Assembly (NCBI RefSeq): GCF_001902635.1
Contig: NZ_MJAO01000024.1
Location: 1-64,000, forward strand
Length of the DNA stretch: 64,000 bases
Source of the DNA: Serratia marcescens
Lineage (GTDB): Bacteria; Pseudomonadota; Gammaproteobacteria; Enterobacterales; Enterobacteriaceae
Direction: 5' to 3'
Numbering within the stretch: position 1 is the stretch's first letter; each line of letters starts with the position of its first letter. The notes under the pieces are model-generated. The model searched no databases. It was given only the letters and a program-made list of their open reading frames with translations, and was not told the origin of the DNA. Of the stretch, positions 55,786 to 64,000 are shown piece after piece. The position numbers were made by a program, and so were the translations under genes.

Positions 55786-56766
55786 TCAGTCATCGCGCCG
55801 CAGCGTTTTACTGAGAAACATCTTTCGATAGTCCGCCGGCGTCACGCCCAGCCGGCGGATAAACGCCCGCCGCATCAGTTCCGCACTGGAAAAACCGCAA
55901 TGCGCCGCCACCTGTTTCGGCGCCAATGCCCCTTGTTCCAACAACCTGCGTGCTTCGGCGAGGCGGGCTTCTTCGAGCCATTTGGCGGGAGAGATGCCGA
56001 CCTCGCTGCCGAACAGTCTGCTGAAATGGCGCGGCGTGACGCCGGCGCGGGCTGCCAGGCTGGCGACGTTGTGCGGTAACCCGATATTGTCGATTGCCCA
56101 GCGTTGCACTTCCTGCAGCATCGAGCGTCCGGCCAGGGTCGCCTGTTCCCGATAGCTGAATTGCATCTGCCCGCCGGGACGACGGAAAAACATCACCAGT
56201 TGGGCAGCGACCCGTTGCGCGATCTCACGCCCCAAATCGTCCTCCACCATCATCAACGCCAGGTCCAGGCCTGAGGTGACGCCGGCGGCGGTTTGCAGAC
56301 GCCCGTCGCGCACGTAAATGGCGTCTTTATCCACCGTGACCTGGGGGTAGCGCCGGCGTAGCCGATCGGCCACCGCCCAGTGGGTGGTAATTTGCCGGCC
56401 ATCCAGCAGGCCGGCTTCTGCCAGCAGAAAAGCGCCGCTGCACACCGAACCGTAACGGCGGGTGCGCGGCACCACCCGACGCAGCCAATCCAGCGTGCGC
56501 GTTTCGCTTTCGCCGTCGGCGATGCCCGGCGCGCCGGCGACCAGCAGCGTATCGAGCGCCTGTTCACGCCATTGGGTGATGGCGAGATCCGGCACGAGCT
56601 TGACGCCGGATGAGGACACGATCGGCGCCAGCGTCTTTCCCACCACCTGCAGACGATAGGCGGCATAACCGGCCTGCAGATTGGCCTCGGCGAAGACATC
56701 CAGCGGGCCGGAAACGTCCAGCAGCTGCACCTGCGGCACGGCGAGAATAGCGATGGTTTTACTCAT
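55786..56766 (-). CDS. GlxA-family regulator: DJ-1/PfpI domain plus AraC DNA-binding domain
   Basis: A 326-residue protein (from MSKTIAILAV at 56766) with an N-terminal DJ-1/PfpI amidotransferase-like domain (about 1-170), including the Cys elbow GSVCSGAFLLAEAGLLDG, and a C-terminal AraC/XylS double helix-turn-helix (about 215-320; VASLAARAGVTPRHFSRLF, VAAHCGFSSAELMRRAF). Such regulators sense small nitrogen or carbonyl compounds. It is divergent from an HD-domain gene, its likely target. Confidence 0.88.
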   Translation of the reverse strand: MSKTIAILAVPQVQLLDVSGPLDVFAEANLQAGYAAYRLQVVGKTLAPIVSSSGVKLVPDLAITQWREQALDTLLVAGAPGIADGESETRTLDWLRRVVPRTRRYGSVCSGAFLLAEAGLLDGRQITTHWAVADRLRRRYPQVTVDKDAIYVRDGRLQTAAGVTSGLDLALMMVEDDLGREIAQRVAAQLVMFFRRPGGQMQFSYREQATLAGRSMLQEVQRWAIDNIGLPHNVASLAARAGVTPRHFSRLFGSEVGISPAKWLEEARLAEARRLLEQGALAPKQVAAHCGFSSAELMRRAFIRRLGVTPADYRKMFLSKTLRRDD

Positions 56767-56881
56767 GGCATACGGCATCCCGAAGGGTGGGGGATGTCCT
56801 TAATCGTTATTTAATGATGATTGAGGACGTGGAGTGTAGCGCTTAATCTGAGCGGGTTCCAGACAACGGGAGAAACGAACC

Positions 56882-57523
56882 ATGAGTTTAACCATCAACG
56901 GCATCACCGTGCCGGACAGCGCGATGGCGCGTCAGGCGACCGAGTTGGTGCGCGACACCGAATCCGAGCTGCTGTTTCACCACTCCAGCCGGGTGTATTA
57001 CTGGGCGGCGCTGGCGGGGCAGCAGCGCAAGCTGGCCTACGATCCTGAGCTGCTGTACGTCGGCTGCCTGTTCCACGATTTGGGACTGACGCACGATCAC
57101 TGCAGCTGCGACAAGCGTTTCGAAGTGGACGGCGCCGATGCGGCGGCCGAGTTTCTGCGCGGACACGGCGTCAGCCGTCAGGAGATCGATCTGGTATGGA
57201 CGGCGATCGCGCTGCACACCACGCCGGGGATCCCGCAATACATGCATCCGCTGATCGCGCTGGTGACCGCCGGGGTGGAAATGGATGTACTGGGGATCAA
57301 CTATCAGGCCTATGACGCGGCGCTGCGTGAGCAAGTCGTGGGGCTGCATCCGCGCGGGGAAAGCTTCAAAGAGGCGATCATTCAGGCGTTTTACGACGGC
57401 ATCCGGCAGAAACCGGACAGCACCTTCGGCAACGTCAAGGCGGACGTGCTGGCGGACAAGGATCCGAACTTTGTGCGGGGCAATTTCTGCAGCGTGATCC
57501 GTCGTTCGATGTGGCCTGCCTGA
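56882..57523 (+). CDS. HD-domain protein (cyanamide hydratase-like)
   Basis: A 213-residue metal-dependent HD protein. Metal ligands appear as LFHHSSRVYYWAAL (first His), GCLFHDLGLT (HD) and WTAIALHTTPGIP (later His); a Asp follows. The arrangement resembles cyanamide hydratase/DDI2-like HD proteins, but those share only the fold-level pattern I can judge here. Transcribed divergently from a GlxA-family regulator across 115 bp. Substrate unknown. Confidence 0.8.
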   Translation: MSLTINGITVPDSAMARQATELVRDTESELLFHHSSRVYYWAALAGQQRKLAYDPELLYVGCLFHDLGLTHDHCSCDKRFEVDGADAAAEFLRGHGVSRQEIDLVWTAIALHTTPGIPQYMHPLIALVTAGVEMDVLGINYQAYDAALREQVVGLHPRGESFKEAIIQAFYDGIRQKPDSTFGNVKADVLADKDPNFVRGNFCSVIRRSMWPA

Positions 57524-57879
57524 GCGGCGGCCGCCCCCCTCGCCGGCGAGTCATCGCCGGCATTTTCCGCCTCGATCACCGTATTCCCCCTCTGTTGCTG
57601 ATTGATGACATTTGGCACAAAAACTGCGCTAAAACTCGCCGGGCATGACAAAAATCACAGCGAATGTGAATTTGCATGAAACATAATTTGACAAATGTGA
57701 ACGCAATCGATTACCTATTCGCGAAATGCGTAACTGGATCACAGATTATTACAGTAAGTGGTTTCTATAATGCGCGCGTCACCCGAGTTTGTTTATGAAG
57801 GCAACGCCAGGTGTCGGCAGACTCATTGTCATCTTTTCTAAACGGGCAGGAAATGGCCCTTTAAGCATGTGGTAATAAA
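57524..57879 (+). promoter_or_regulatory. tsx promoter region
   Basis: A 356-bp gap. A perfect TATAAT (57766-57771) without a good -35 lies about 108 bp before the tsx ATG. CRP-like half-sites are seen: TGTGA in AATGTGAATTTGC and AATGTGAACGCAATCGAT, and TCACA twice. tsx of E. coli is controlled by CRP with CytR and DeoR, so an activator-dependent promoter is expected. Confidence 0.55.
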
Positions 57880-58758
57880 ATGAAAAAAATAGCTCTCGCA
57901 GCAGGTGTACTGCTCGCAGCGTCTTACAGTGCATCATCAATGGCTGATAGCAAAGACAGTCAATATGTCTCCGACTGGTGGCACCAGAGCGTCAACGTGG
58001 TGGGCAGCTACCACACCCGCTTCGGGCCGCAACTGAACAACGACGTGTATCTCGAATACGAAGCCTTCGCTAAGAAAGACTGGTTCGATTTCTACGGTTA
58101 CGTTGATGTGCCGAAGTTCTTCGGCGTGGGCAACACCCCGGATCGCGGCATCTGGGACAAAGGTTCCCCGCTGTTTATGGAGATCGAACCGCGCTTCTCC
58201 ATCGACAAACTGACCGGCACCGATCTGAGCTTCGGGCCGTTCAAAGAGTGGTACTTCGCCAACAACTACATCTATGATCTGGGCCACAACGCCGACGGCC
58301 GCCAGAACACCTGGTACATGGGTCTGGGCACCGATATCGACACCGGCCTGCCGATGAGCCTGTCGATGAACATCTATGCCAAATACCAGTGGGAAAACTA
58401 CCAGGCCGCCAACGAGAACAGCTGGGACGGCTATCGCTTCAAGGTGAAATACTTCGTGCCGCTGACTCAGGTATGGGGCGGCAACCTGAGCTACATCGGC
58501 TTCACCAACTTCGACTTCGGCTCCGATCTGGGCAAGGACAGCGGGACTGCTCTCAACGGCAAGCAGGTGCGCACCGGCAACTCGATCGCCTCCAGCCATA
58601 TTTTGGCGCTGAACTACGATCACTGGCACTATTCTTTCGTGGCGCGTTACTTCCATAACGGCGGCCAATGGCAGGATGGCGCGGACATTAACCTGCCGCA
58701 GGGTCCGATCAAGTCTACCGGCTGGGGTTACTACCTGGTGGTCGGCTATAACTTCTGA
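57880..58758 (+). CDS. tsx: Nucleoside-specific channel-forming protein Tsx
   Basis: Outer-membrane 12-stranded beta-barrel that admits nucleosides; in E. coli it is also receptor for phage T6 and colicin K. The 292-residue precursor has a signal peptide (cleavage after SSMA) and the family sequence [34 protein letters not shown], and the C-terminal strand [11 protein letters not shown] ending in Phe, as needed for BAM-dependent insertion. A strong terminator follows. Confidence 0.95.
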   Translation: MKKIALAAGVLLAASYSASSMADSKDSQYVSDWWHQSVNVVGSYHTRFGPQLNNDVYLEYEAFAKKDWFDFYGYVDVPKFFGVGNTPDRGIWDKGSPLFMEIEPRFSIDKLTGTDLSFGPFKEWYFANNYIYDLGHNADGRQNTWYMGLGTDIDTGLPMSLSMNIYAKYQWENYQAANENSWDGYRFKVKYFVPLTQVWGGNLSYIGFTNFDFGSDLGKDSGTALNGKQVRTGNSIASSHILALNYDHWHYSFVARYFHNGGQWQDGADINLPQGPIKSTGWGYYLVVGYNF

Positions 58759-58780
58759 TTTTCCGTGTAATCAGAAACAG

Positions 58781-58808
58781 AAAACCCCGCTTCGGCGGGG
58801 TTTTTTTT
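58781..58808 (+). terminator. Terminator after tsx
   Basis: AACCCCGC-TTCG-GCGGGGTT followed by a run of eight T. The small UUCG-type tetraloop makes it very stable. Confidence 0.9.
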
Positions 58809-58813
58809 CGTCA

Positions 58814-58993
58814 TCACTGGGCTTGTTCAACCGGGAGGTGCCTCACCGGCATAAACAGCCTGCCTTTGATCACGTGACATTCATTATTTATCCAACTAAT
58901 GATTTGTTCACGGCTGACGCCTTCCGACTGCGCATAACGATGAAGATCGCCGTTAAAATGCTGAGTGATGTATTCCATGAGGGTCATTTGCAC
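58814..58993 (-). CDS. Small putative DNA-binding protein
   Basis: A short protein of 59 residues from a GTG at 58993, which has AGGAG 9 nt upstream; an ATG two codons later is the alternative. EYITQHFNGDLHRYAQSEGV and SREQIISWINNECHVIKGRL look like a Cro/YdaS-type helix-turn-helix (helix, sharp turn, SREQIISWI recognition helix). No family name can be given. It is convergent with tsx with 5 bp between the terminator T run and its stop. Confidence 0.55.
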   Translation of the reverse strand: MQMTLMEYITQHFNGDLHRYAQSEGVSREQIISWINNECHVIKGRLFMPVRHLPVEQAQ

Positions 58994-59437
58994 GTCTTTT
59001 GCTCCTGAACGCCCGCCCGTTGCCAGCTCGGCCACTGCGGGAGGTTGAGGTTTCTCAGACAGCGAATGTAAATTATCGGCAACCAAATCTCAACATAAAG
59101 CACCATATTGGCGCGGTGACGGCAGGAAAAAAGAATCCCGCACGGAGGGGCGGGAAGTGTTCGCTATTATCATTGTGGATGATAAAAATAAGATTTGAGG
59201 CGCGACGAAAAAGAGCATGCTAACTCTTTTTTGTTACCGTTCCACGCTAGCGGAAGGCTTATTTTTCTTCAAGAAAAATCTGATGTCGGTTTCGGATTTT
59301 TCGAGGCGTTTTGCGTTGAAACAACATTTTGGCGCGCGCGCCGAAAACCCGCGCCGTTATCTCGGAGTTTTCCTTATACTTCGTAGTGAGAAGGCCAACT
59401 ATAGTAAACAGAATCATCCAGGCAGGAATCTCATTAA
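58994..59437. other. Intergenic region before the CigR-like gene
   Basis: A 444-bp gap with several short frames but no supported gene. It must contain promoters of the small leftward gene and of the CigR-like gene. I saw no operator or RNA that I could identify. Confidence 0.35.
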
Positions 59438-59932
59438 ATGAATAAACGTCTTACGGCGCTGACGGCGTTGGCACTGATTGCTTCGTTGGGGCTATCGTCT
59501 GCTCCGGCCCTGGCCGATAAGGGCGGCAATGGTAACGGCAACGGTCATGGCAACGGCGGCAATGGCAATAACGGGAATCATGGCAATAATGGCAACCACG
59601 GTAACAAAGGCAATAAAGGGCAATACGATAACGGCGTCTATCGTCATGACGATAATCTGATCACCGTCAGCCTTTCGCGCGATCGCGCCCGTTCGCTGGC
59701 GCGCAACTATGGGCTGATCGGCTACCGTTCGTTGCCGCCGGGCATCGCCAAGAATCTGGCGCGCGGCAAACCGCTACCGCCGGGCATTGCCAAAAAAGTG
59801 GTGCCGTACTCGATGCTGCGCGAGTTGCCGCAGTATTCAGGGTATGAGTGGCGCATCGCCGGTGACGATCTGGTGTTGGTGGCGCTTAGCACCGCGATTG
59901 TCGCCTCCGTGATCAATGGCGTGTTCAACTAA
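59438..59932 (+). CDS. CigR-like / RcnB-family secreted protein
   Basis: A 164-residue precursor with signal peptide (cleavage after APALA), a low-complexity Gly/Asn/His region (about residues 28-62, GNGNGHGNGGNGNNGNHG) and a C-terminal domain with YRSLPPGIAKNLARGKPLPP and GYEWRIAGDDLVLVALSTAIVASVI. The C-terminal domain is that of Salmonella CigR, an anti-virulence effector and chaperone partner on SPI-3. The Gly/Asn/His stretch could bind metals. A terminator hairpin follows. Confidence 0.8.
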   Translation: MNKRLTALTALALIASLGLSSAPALADKGGNGNGNGHGNGGNGNNGNHGNNGNHGNKGNKGQYDNGVYRHDDNLITVSLSRDRARSLARNYGLIGYRSLPPGIAKNLARGKPLPPGIAKKVVPYSMLRELPQYSGYEWRIAGDDLVLVALSTAIVASVINGVFN

Positions 59933-59947
59933 GAGCGGCTCGTGCGA

Positions 59948-59978
59948 TCGGGCCTCGCTGCGGCGGGGCCTTTTTATT
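59948..59978 (+). terminator. Terminator after the CigR-like gene
   Basis: GGGCCTCGC and GGCGGGGCC form an imperfect stem followed by TTTTTATTT, about 20 bp after the stop. Confidence 0.65.
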
Positions 59979-60042
59979 TGCCTGTGCGAGGCTGACGTGG
60001 TGAAATCTGCGTCTTACGTTTTTACTGCATAAGGGAACCGTC

Positions 60043-60573
60043 ATGTTCAGGGCGTTGCTGATAGCCTGTTGTTTGACCAGCTTTCCTGCGTTGGCGGGCG
60101 GCGCCACCGCTATCGGCGAGTTGGTGAACCAACGGCTGTCGCTGATGAAAGACGTTGCCGGTGATAAAGCGCAGCGGCATCTGCCGATCGAGGATTTGGC
60201 GCAGGAGGCCAAAGTGTTGGCCAGCGCGCAGGCGGAGGCGGAGCGTTTGGGGTTGGAGCCGGACTCGGTGCGGCCCTTTATCGCCGCGCAGATGGACGCT
60301 GCCAAGGCGATCCAGTATCGCTACCGCGCCGACTGGTTGGCGAGTCCGGAAAGCGGCTGGCAGCCGCGCCCATTGGCGCAGGTGCGTCCGCAGATCGCGC
60401 AGCTGAGCAGCCTGATATTGCAGCGGCTGGCGGAGCGCCTGCGCGCCGGCCCGCTCAGCGAAGCGGATCGGACCGCGTTTATGGCGCCGGTGGATCAAGT
60501 GAACCTCAGCGCCGCCGACAAGCGGCGGCTGGCGGATGCGCTGTTGGCGGTCAAGGCCGGCAGCGCACGCTGA
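60043..60573 (+). CDS. aroQ: Periplasmic chorismate mutase (*AroQ, AroQ-gamma)
   Basis: A 176-residue exported enzyme: signal peptide 1-18 (FPALA), then the all-helical AroQ domain with LVNQRLSLMKDVAGDKAQRH, LPIEDLAQEAKVLASAQAEA and FIAAQMDAAKAIQYRYRADW. It converts chorismate to prephenate in the periplasm. Similar secreted mutases are found in Salmonella, Pseudomonas and Mycobacterium; their substrate source outside the cytoplasm is unclear. Start 60043. It lies 110 bp after the CigR-like gene. Confidence 0.88.
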   Translation: MFRALLIACCLTSFPALAGGATAIGELVNQRLSLMKDVAGDKAQRHLPIEDLAQEAKVLASAQAEAERLGLEPDSVRPFIAAQMDAAKAIQYRYRADWLASPESGWQPRPLAQVRPQIAQLSSLILQRLAERLRAGPLSEADRTAFMAPVDQVNLSAADKRRLADALLAVKAGSAR

Positions 60574-60576
60574 GCA

Positions 60577-62112
60577 TCAATCGTGGCCGGCGGTGCTGCG
60601 GCGGAAGGTCAGCATCCGGCTGCGGTTGGCGATAAGATCCACGTTGTAACCGCGAAAATAGAGGCAAAAGCGTTTCAACCACGGGCCGTCCTGACATTCC
60701 ACCAACATGCGACCCTGGCCCAGCGGGCTGAGCGTGCCGGTTTGCGCTGCCGGGCCGACGCCGATATGCACCCGGTCGCCGCGAATCTCAAAGGCAGTGC
60801 GATAGTGTGGGTGGTACCACAGCCCCTGTACATGCTTCAGGCAGTCGCCATTGGCCGTGACCGGCAGGAAACGGCGAGCCACGTGCCCAATCTCACCCTC
60901 GACCGCTTCGCCGGTCCACTTCAGCCTGATTGGCATATGGGCGGATAGCGATACCGCATACCCGTCCTCGCCCTGATATAGCGGTTCATTGCTGCCCAGA
61001 TAGGCCAGGTTGCCGTCTTTGACCTCTAACCAATGCGGCTCCGCCACCGTGGCGTAGAGGCCGTCGGGGATCGCCGTGCTGCGCTGCGGCAGCGGTTCGC
61101 CCAGCAGCGTCGCCATCACCTGCAAGGCCATGCCGAAGCTGTCGCAGTCTTCGCGGTTAGCCACCAGCGCAACGCCGGCCTGGCGGTCGGGCGCCAGCAG
61201 AAAATAGGTTTTGTAACCGGCATGGGAACCGCCGTGGCCCAGCAAGCGGCGGCGGCCCAGCGGCGTTTGCGCCAGCCCCAGTCCATAGGCGCTGAGCTGA
61301 CCCTGATTGAGGCGGCGCGGGGCGCTGAGCTGCGTCAGCACACCCTGGCCGGGGCCCTCGTCGGCCAGCAGCGCCTGCAGCCAGCGGGTTAGGGCGTTGG
61401 CGCTGCCGGTCAGGCTGCCGGAAGCGGAAAGGTGCAGACCGGCGCTGCCCTGTTGCCAGCCCTGCGGCGCGCGCCAGTAGCCCGGTGCCAGCCCCGGTAT
61501 GACGTCGAACCAGCTTTCCGGCGCCCGCATCTCCACCTGCAGCGGCTGGGCGATGTGCTGTTGCACCAACCGATCGAAATCATATCCTTTGCTGCGTAGC
61601 GCGGCTTCCAGCAGCCGATAGCCGGTATTGCTGTAGGCGATCTCGCTGCCGGCCTCATAGTTCAATCGTTCCAGCCCCTCGACAAACTGCATGACCGGTT
61701 GCGCCTCGCTGACGGCGTGCAGCGATATGCCGAGCAAGCCGAGCGTCTCGCGCACGTCGGGCAGACCGCCGGTCATGTCCAGTGCCTGGCCGACGGTGAC
61801 GTCCGCCAACGCCGGCTGCAGAGCGGGCAGCAGTTCACCCAGATGCTGATCCAGACGGATGGCGCGATCGGTGGCGTTCAGCGCCAGCGCGGCGAAGATG
61901 TGCTTGGTGATCGAGGCGTAGCGCACCACGCTGTCGGCGGTGAAGGGGGTATTTTGCGCCAGATCGGCCAGGCCGGCGCAGGCGGTGGCGCGGAGTTGTT
62001 CGGCGTCAAACAGGGTAATGGCGCCGCCGGGTTCGCCATGCCGTTGCCAGCCGGCCAGCAGTTGTTCGGCGACGGCGCCGGCAGCGCGCCAGTTCAACGG
62101 TGTTACAGACAT
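60577..62112 (-). CDS. Serine hydrolase of the S12 (beta-lactamase/DAP) family
   Basis: A 511-residue protein with no signal peptide. Catalytic motifs: S67-I-T-K70 (SxxK), Y160-S-N, and HGG in LLGHGGSHAGYKT in place of KTG. The C-terminal 170 residues form additional barrel-like domains as in D-aminopeptidase (DAP) of the same family, so a D-amino-acid peptidase or esterase role is likelier than beta-lactam hydrolysis. Convergent with the chorismate mutase gene, 3 bp apart. Confidence 0.8.
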   Translation of the reverse strand: MSVTPLNWRAAGAVAEQLLAGWQRHGEPGGAITLFDAEQLRATACAGLADLAQNTPFTADSVVRYASITKHIFAALALNATDRAIRLDQHLGELLPALQPALADVTVGQALDMTGGLPDVRETLGLLGISLHAVSEAQPVMQFVEGLERLNYEAGSEIAYSNTGYRLLEAALRSKGYDFDRLVQQHIAQPLQVEMRAPESWFDVIPGLAPGYWRAPQGWQQGSAGLHLSASGSLTGSANALTRWLQALLADEGPGQGVLTQLSAPRRLNQGQLSAYGLGLAQTPLGRRRLLGHGGSHAGYKTYFLLAPDRQAGVALVANREDCDSFGMALQVMATLLGEPLPQRSTAIPDGLYATVAEPHWLEVKDGNLAYLGSNEPLYQGEDGYAVSLSAHMPIRLKWTGEAVEGEIGHVARRFLPVTANGDCLKHVQGLWYHPHYRTAFEIRGDRVHIGVGPAAQTGTLSPLGQGRMLVECQDGPWLKRFCLYFRGYNVDLIANRSRMLTFRRSTAGHD

Positions 62113-62346
62113 AGGGCCTCCAGAGTGAGTGTTCTAAACGGGCCGGTTCGGCCACGCGTCGCCCTGCGTTGACAATGAACGCGGGCTTTTCGGCTGATTG
62201 TGGCGCAGTGCGTCATTCGCGGGCCGCTGTTTTGTGCGCTGTTTAGACCAGTTAGCGGAGATTCACGCGAAACTTTGATGCAGAACGCAGATTGCCGTTA
62301 AGGCAGGAGGAAAACAGGCGCCTCAGGGCGCCTGTAAAGGGGGGCG

Positions 62347-63150
62347 TTAACGCAGTTTGGCGGCGCCGTCCAGCAGGCTTTCAATCATCTGCTTGAGCAG
62401 GCGCTGCAGCGAGGCGGCGCGCTGCGGCTCGAATGCGTAAGGATACTGTTCGGACATGTAGTTCGCCTGCGCCAGTTCAAGCTGGATCGCATGCTGTTGC
62501 TGCTGCGGCTGACCGTAGGCGCGGGTGATGTAACCCCCCTTGAAGCGGCCGTTCAGCACGTGGCTGTACTGCTGTTGCTGCTCGCAGCAGGCCACCAGCC
62601 GATCGCTCAGCGCCGGGGCGCAGCTTTCGCCGCCGTTGGTGCCGAGGTTGAGATCCGGCAGCGTGCCGTCGAACAGCCGCGGGATCACCGAGGCGATGGA
62701 GTGCGCGTCGAACAGCAGCGCATAGCCATGCCGCGCTTTGAGGCGCGCCAGTTCGTCCTGTAGCTGCTGATGATAAGGTTGCCAAATCTGCTGCAGATAG
62801 CCGGCACGTTCGCCGTCCGTCGGTTCCTTGCCCGGCAGGAAGCTTGGGCGGCCGTCGAACAGCACGTCGGGGTACAGGCCGGTGGTGGCGGTGGTGTACA
62901 GCGGCTTGTCGTCCGCCGGGCGGTTCAGATCGATGACAAAGCGCGAATAGTTGCCGACCAGCACGCTGGCGCCCATCGTCCGGGCGAAGTCATACAGCTG
63001 CGGAATGTGCCAGTCGGTATCGGGCTGCGGGCGAGCGTCGTCGGTCAACCCGGCCTCGACCGCCGGCGTTAGTTGCGTGCCGGCGTGCGGAATGCTGATC
63101 AGCAGCGGCAGGCTGCCGCTCTGGAAGCTAAAAGGATCGCGAATGGTCAT
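62347..63150 (-). CDS. hutG: N-formylglutamate deformylase
   Basis: Last step of the five-enzyme histidine utilisation route, giving glutamate and formate. The 267-residue product has [42 protein letters not shown] and [14 protein letters not shown], the FGase family metal and substrate motifs. The start at 63150 overlaps the hutI stop by 4 nt (ATGA); a longer frame within hutI is not used. hutG-hutI is the expected order in Serratia and Pseudomonas-type hut clusters. Confidence 0.92.
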   Translation of the reverse strand: MTIRDPFSFQSGSLPLLISIPHAGTQLTPAVEAGLTDDARPQPDTDWHIPQLYDFARTMGASVLVGNYSRFVIDLNRPADDKPLYTTATTGLYPDVLFDGRPSFLPGKEPTDGERAGYLQQIWQPYHQQLQDELARLKARHGYALLFDAHSIASVIPRLFDGTLPDLNLGTNGGESCAPALSDRLVACCEQQQQYSHVLNGRFKGGYITRAYGQPQQQQHAIQLELAQANYMSEQYPYAFEPQRAASLQRLLKQMIESLLDGAAKLR

Positions 63151-64000
63151 TGACGTACTTCTCCTCGGAAAATCACCGTACAGGGCAGCTGACCGCCCAA
63201 CCAATAAGCCAGTTCCGCCGGCCGCGACAGCGGCCAGTGAACGAAGTCCGCCACTTTGCCGGTTTCCAGCGTACCGTGGCTGTGTTGCAGCCCCAACGCT
63301 TTGGCGGCGTGAGTGGTGACGCCCGCCAGCGCTTCTTCCGGCGTCAGGCGGAACAGCGTGCAGGCCATGTTGATCATCAGGCGCAGCGACAGCGCCGGCG
63401 ACGTGCCGGGGTTGGCGTCGCTGGCGATCGCCATCGCCACGTTGTGCTTGCGGAACAGTTCCACCGGCGGGCACTGGGTTTCGCGCAGCAGGTAATAGGC
63501 GCCGGGCAGCAGCACCGCCACGGTGCCGGCGTCGCCCATGGCGCGGGCATCTTGTTCGGTGGCGTATTCGAGATGGTCGGCGGAAAGCGCGTGGTGGCGC
63601 GCCGCCAGCGCGCTGCCGCCAAGGGCGGAAAGCTGCTCGGCGTGCAGTTTGACCGGTAGACCGGCGGCTTCGGCGGCGGCGAAGACCCGCTCCACCTGCG
63701 CCGGGGAGAACGCCAGATGCTCACAGAAGGCATCAACCGCATCCGCCAGGCCGGCGGCGGCGGCCTGCGGGATGATGGTGTCGCAGACCAGACTGATGTA
63801 GTCGTCGGCGCGGTTGGCGTATTCCGGCGGCAGCGCATGGGCCGCCAGGCAGGTGGTTTTCACTTCGACCGGCAACTGCTCGCCCAGCTTGCGCGCCACC
63901 CGCAGCATTTTCAGTTCGCTCTCCGGGCTGAGGCCGTAACCGGATTTGATCTCCACGCAGGTGACACCTTCCGCCAGCAGGGGCCGCAGGCGGAACAGCG
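63147..64000 (-). CDS. hutI: Imidazolonepropionase (C-terminal part, cut by window edge)
   Basis: Amidohydrolase-fold metalloenzyme that converts imidazolonepropionate to N-formimino-glutamate. The visible 284 residues continue without a stop to 64000 and hold [50 protein letters not shown] and [12 protein letters not shown] (metal and catalytic residues of the family) up to the FRGEVRQ end. The N-terminus (about 120 residues) is outside. Translationally coupled to hutG. Confidence 0.94.
   Translation of the reverse strand, partial: LFRLRPLLAEGVTCVEIKSGYGLSPESELKMLRVARKLGEQLPVEVKTTCLAAHALPPEYANRADDYISLVCDTIIPQAAAAGLADAVDAFCEHLAFSPAQVERVFAAAEAAGLPVKLHAEQLSALGGSALAARHHALSADHLEYATEQDARAMGDAGTVAVLLPGAYYLLRETQCPPVELFRKHNVAMAIASDANPGTSPALSLRLMINMACTLFRLTPEEALAGVTTHAAKALGLQHSHGTLETGKVADFVHWPLSRPAELAYWLGGQLPCTVIFRGEVRQ

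Overview
This window looks like chromosome of Serratia, most likely the S. marcescens group. It is GC-rich and its backbone follows the enterobacterial order potDCBA, pepT, roxA, phoQP, purB, hflD, mnmA, nudJ, rluE, icd. It carries a chromosomal Qnr of the Serratia type and a stand-alone meso-2,3-butanediol dehydrogenase that closely resembles the Serratia protein. No rRNA, tRNA or CRISPR array was seen. All calls come from reading the sequence and from memory of protein families; no search was run.

Region by region. 1-5105: polyamine ABC transporter (potD cut by the window edge) and tripeptidase pepT. 5106-9220: an insertion between pepT and roxA, with a LexA-type box, an orphan tail-fibre-like protein ending in an S74 autoprocessing chaperone, an S-type pyocin/colicin-like bacteriocin and its probable immunity gene, closed by a terminator. 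9407-25751: backbone genes (hcxB, roxA, phoQP under a clear PhoP box, purB, hflD, mnmA, nudJ, rluE) with inserted genes: an ADP-ribosylglycohydrolase with a GntR regulator, a MocR regulator with two GNAT acetyltransferases, and a kup paralogue. 25883-31190: icd followed by a decayed element. It holds an IS3-family insertion with a duplicated end, the C-terminal stump of a lambda-K-like tail protein, a small membrane zinc-ribbon protein, a frameshifted IS200, a universal stress protein, and a diverged second copy of the icd 3' end. This is the signature of a prophage that used the icd attachment site.

31193-46971: accessory genes. They include two small lipoproteins plus a third that is a free-standing TolA domain III, an EVE-like/HNH nuclease of restriction type, a permease, an MFS transporter, a LacI-regulated isomerase/oxidoreductase pair with a cluster of matching operators, an SOS-box-controlled qnr, an AT-rich block with an unknown 313-residue protein, an isochorismatase-family hydrolase, a second Usp and budC.

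47015-54451: the putrescine utilisation cluster puuDRCB and puuA-puuP, divergent around PuuR-like sites; puuE is not here. 54544-64000: yddG, a GlxA-type regulator divergent from an HD protein, the nucleoside channel tsx, a CigR-like secreted protein, a periplasmic chorismate mutase, an S12 serine hydrolase, and hutG-hutI running off the end.

The most interesting points are the SOS-linked fibre/bacteriocin operon, the TolA-D3 lipoprotein and nuclease beside the icd prophage scar, and the SOS box overlapping the promoter of qnr.
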